9,025 nt of DNA from PALSA-660 sp036508075. Lineage in GTDB: Bacteria; Actinomycetota; Coriobacteriia; Anaerosomatales; PALSA-660. The stretch lies in assembly GCA_036508075.1 (NCBI GenBank), contig DATCIA010000056.1, positions 1 to 9,025 of the forward strand, in the 5' to 3' direction. The notes under the pieces are model-generated. The model had not been told where the DNA came from. It ran no database searches and was given only the letters and a program-made list of their open reading frames with translations. Positions 7,977 through 9,025 of this stretch are shown here, one piece after another; the stretch's first letter is position 1; the number at the start of each line of letters is the position of its first letter. A program made the position numbers and the translations under genes.

Positions 7977-8129
7977 GTGTCGACCTTCGCGCTGTACGCC
8001 ATGTGCACGTACGTGGTTGTGGTGACCGGGTGGAACCACAACGGAGTCATAGACGTGAGCACCCTCGGCCCGTACTCGGAAGCGGATGCCGTTCCGGGGC
8101 TCGCGCGAGTCGCGAAAGAGGCATCCTGA
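7977..8129 (+). CDS. Small hypothetical protein (50 residues), leaderless, coupled to paiB
   Basis: The product is 50 residues, beginning (M)STFALYAMCTYVVVVTG and continuing GWNHNGVIDVSTLGPYSEAD before a basic, Ala-rich end. I do not recognise a named domain. The middle looks like a short strand-turn-strand followed by a GPYSEADA helix start, so a small alpha/beta fold is more likely than a membrane peptide, although YVVVV is hydrophobic. Support for coding: 41 of 50 sense codons end in G or C, as in the neighbours; the start sits at leaderless spacing from a -10-like box; and the TGA shares its last base with the paiB ATG (TGATG, 8127-8131), a standard coupling arrangement. An in-frame ATG at 8001 is an alternative start giving 42 residues, and it also lacks a ribosome binding site. 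The frame is the same as the upstream gene, separated by that gene's TGA and 10 codons. Confidence 0.7.
   Translation: MSTFALYAMCTYVVVVTGWNHNGVIDVSTLGPYSEADAVPGLARVAKEAS
8016..8042 (+). repeat. 8-bp inverted repeat inside the small ORF
   Basis: GTTGTGGT (8016-8023) and ACCACAAC (8035-8042) are perfect inverted repeats separated by 11 nt. They lie within codons 14-22 of the small ORF, about 90 nt upstream of the paiB start. In RNA this would form a modest stem; in DNA it could be an operator. It may also be chance, since the segment codes for a Val-rich strand and NHN. Confidence 0.4.
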
Positions 8130-8797
8130 TGTACGTCCCTCGCCATTTCCGCATGTCCACCGATGAGGCGCGTTCCGCGCTGACACAGGTCCGGCTCGCC
8201 GACCTCGTCACGGTCGACCCCGAGACGCTCAGTCCCGCGCTCACCCCCGTACCGTTCGTCTACGACCCGACGGTCGGTACCCTCGGCGCGTTCCACGGGC
8301 ACCTCGCCCGTCCGAACACCCAGTGGTCGCACACGGCTCACCCGGCGCTGGTCGTGCTCCGTGGCGAGGACGCGTATGTGACACCGGACTGGTACCCGTC
8401 GTACCGGGCGGGGAAGGAAACTGTCCCCACGTGGAACTACGAGGTGGTCCAGGCCACGGGCCGGCTGGTGGCGCACACCGAGCCGGAATGGCTGGAGACC
8501 CAGCTGCGTGCCCTCGCGGCCCGACACGATCCCGGTTACGACCTGGACGGCGTCGATCGCGGATCGCTCGACGGGATGCTGCGGGCCATGGTCGGCATCG
8601 AGATCGTCATCAGCGCGATAGAGGGCAAGTCAAAGCTGTCGCAGAACAGGTCGACCTCCGACATCGACGGTGTCGCCGAGGGCCTCGAGAGCATCGGCCG
8701 GGACGTACTGGCGGGCAGGATCCGCGAGGTCTCCGCTCCGTACGCCGCGAACCGCGAGAAGGCCGTGGAGGCTGCTCGGCAACGCGCGGGCGACTAG
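8129..8797 (+). CDS. paiB: PaiB-family FMN-binding split-barrel protein
   Basis: The 222-residue product matches the PaiB family throughout: MYVPRHF at the start, HGHLARPNTQW (56-66), LRGEDAYVTPDWYPS (77-91), VPTWNYEVVQATG (99-111) and GIEIVISAIEGKSKLSQNR (156-174). These proteins have the pyridoxamine-phosphate-oxidase-like split-barrel fold. The Bacillus subtilis member was described as a negative regulator of sporulation and protease genes, but the biochemical role of most members is unknown, and flavin or haem binding is plausible. The ATG at 8129 has AAAGAGG at 8115-8121 with 7-nt spacing and overlaps the preceding small ORF by one base. Longer forms starting at 8003 are rejected because the added N-terminus is an Arg-rich shadow. 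The usual acetyltransferase partner PaiA is not next to it. No terminator hairpin is evident after the stop. Confidence 0.92.
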   Translation: MYVPRHFRMSTDEARSALTQVRLADLVTVDPETLSPALTPVPFVYDPTVGTLGAFHGHLARPNTQWSHTAHPALVVLRGEDAYVTPDWYPSYRAGKETVPTWNYEVVQATGRLVAHTEPEWLETQLRALAARHDPGYDLDGVDRGSLDGMLRAMVGIEIVISAIEGKSKLSQNRSTSDIDGVAEGLESIGRDVLAGRIREVSAPYAANREKAVEAARQRAGD

Positions 8798-8842
8798 TCG
8801 ACTCCCTGCCCACTTTTCCTCGGGTGAGCCACCGGCGTTGGC

Positions 8843-8848
8843 TATGTT
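8843..8848 (+). promoter_or_regulatory. -10 box (TATGTT) of a probable leaderless promoter for phosphoketolase
   Basis: TATGTT fits TANNNT and ends 6 nt before the ATG at 8855. No Shine-Dalgarno sequence is seen in the 57-nt gap at usable spacing, so the transcript is probably leaderless. No clear -35 hexamer is visible. A short inverted repeat, AGCCA (8827-8831) and TGGCT (8839-8843), overlaps the first base of the box, but it is too short to call an operator. Confidence 0.5.
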
Positions 8849-8854
8849 GGGCCC

Positions 8855-9025
8855 ATGGTCCACTTGCCTCCGCTGACCGATGACGAGCTTGCCCCGCTTG
8901 ACGCCTGGTGGCGAGCGAACAACTACCTGACCGTCGGCCAGATCTACCTCATGGCCAACCCGCTGCTCCGTGAGCCGTTGCGTCCCGAGCACATCAAGCC
9001 CCGGCTGCTGGGTCATTGGGGAACA
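8855..9025 (+). CDS. xfp: Xylulose-5-phosphate/fructose-6-phosphate phosphoketolase, 3' truncated
   Basis: Only the first 57 codons are present; the gene runs off the end of the window (the full protein is usually about 800 residues). The enzyme is a cytoplasmic thiamine-diphosphate enzyme that splits xylulose 5-phosphate (often also fructose 6-phosphate) with phosphate into acetyl phosphate and an aldose phosphate. The visible part carries the family's N-terminal signature: LDAWWRANNYLTVGQIYL, NPLLREPL, and HIKPRLLGHWGT. H54 aligns with the active-site His64 of the bifidobacterial enzyme. The start is the ATG 6 nt after a TATGTT box, consistent with leaderless translation. The gene appears to be an independent transcription unit from the upstream paiB pair. 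Whether it also accepts fructose 6-phosphate cannot be read from this fragment. Confidence 0.93.
   Translation, partial: MVHLPPLTDDELAPLDAWWRANNYLTVGQIYLMANPLLREPLRPEHIKPRLLGHWGT

Noticed and set aside
8003..8128. Longer N-terminus for PaiB starting at 8003
   Set aside because: The extension is Arg-rich and out of frame with the small ORF. PaiB proteins begin with MYVP-like sequence, which matches the ATG at 8129.
7944..8129. Read-through of the TGA at 7944 that would fuse the unassigned protein to the small ORF, since both are in the same frame
   Set aside because: There is a single ordinary TGA with no visible recoding structure after it, and a -10-like box with a GTG start lies in between. 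Shared frame has a one-in-three chance.
8827..8843. AGCCA/TGGCT inverted repeat as an operator for the phosphoketolase gene
   Set aside because: Five-base arms are expected by chance in GC-rich sequence, and no second copy was seen.

Overview
This is a GC-rich actinobacterial chromosome segment, probably Micrococcales or a relative (taxonomy is inference). The reasons are the strong G/C bias at third codon positions, GTG start codons, and start codons sitting 6-7 nt behind a TANNNT -10 box, the leaderless arrangement common in Actinobacteria. All recognised genes lie on the + strand.

Positions 2-7946 read as one carbohydrate uptake and degradation operon. It starts with a truncated family-1 solute-binding lipoprotein of a sugar ABC importer. 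A strong hairpin follows in the 89-nt gap, then two MalF/MalG-type permeases that overlap by 7 nt. After a 1-nt gap comes a large cytoplasmic GH38 alpha-mannosidase with its metal-binding and nucleophile motifs intact. Overlapping it by ATGA is a 590-residue protein of a family I cannot assign, which looks like a helical toroid domain followed by a beta-sandwich. No ATPase gene is present, so the importer probably uses a shared MsiK/MsmK-type ATPase encoded elsewhere. The simplest reading is that mannose-containing oligosaccharides are imported intact and dismantled in the cytoplasm by the mannosidase, with the unassigned protein acting on the same substrate.

Positions 7947-8797 hold a second, small unit. 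A 50-residue ORF with a GTG start sits 7 nt after a -10-like TAGCAT and has no Shine-Dalgarno sequence, so it is probably leaderless. Its TGA overlaps the ATG of a PaiB-family split-barrel protein. An 8-bp inverted repeat lies inside the small ORF.

Positions 8855-9025 are the first 57 codons of a phosphoketolase, also apparently leaderless behind TATGTT. The gene runs off the window.

The points most worth following up are the unassigned protein translationally coupled to the mannosidase, and the leaderless small ORF coupled to paiB.
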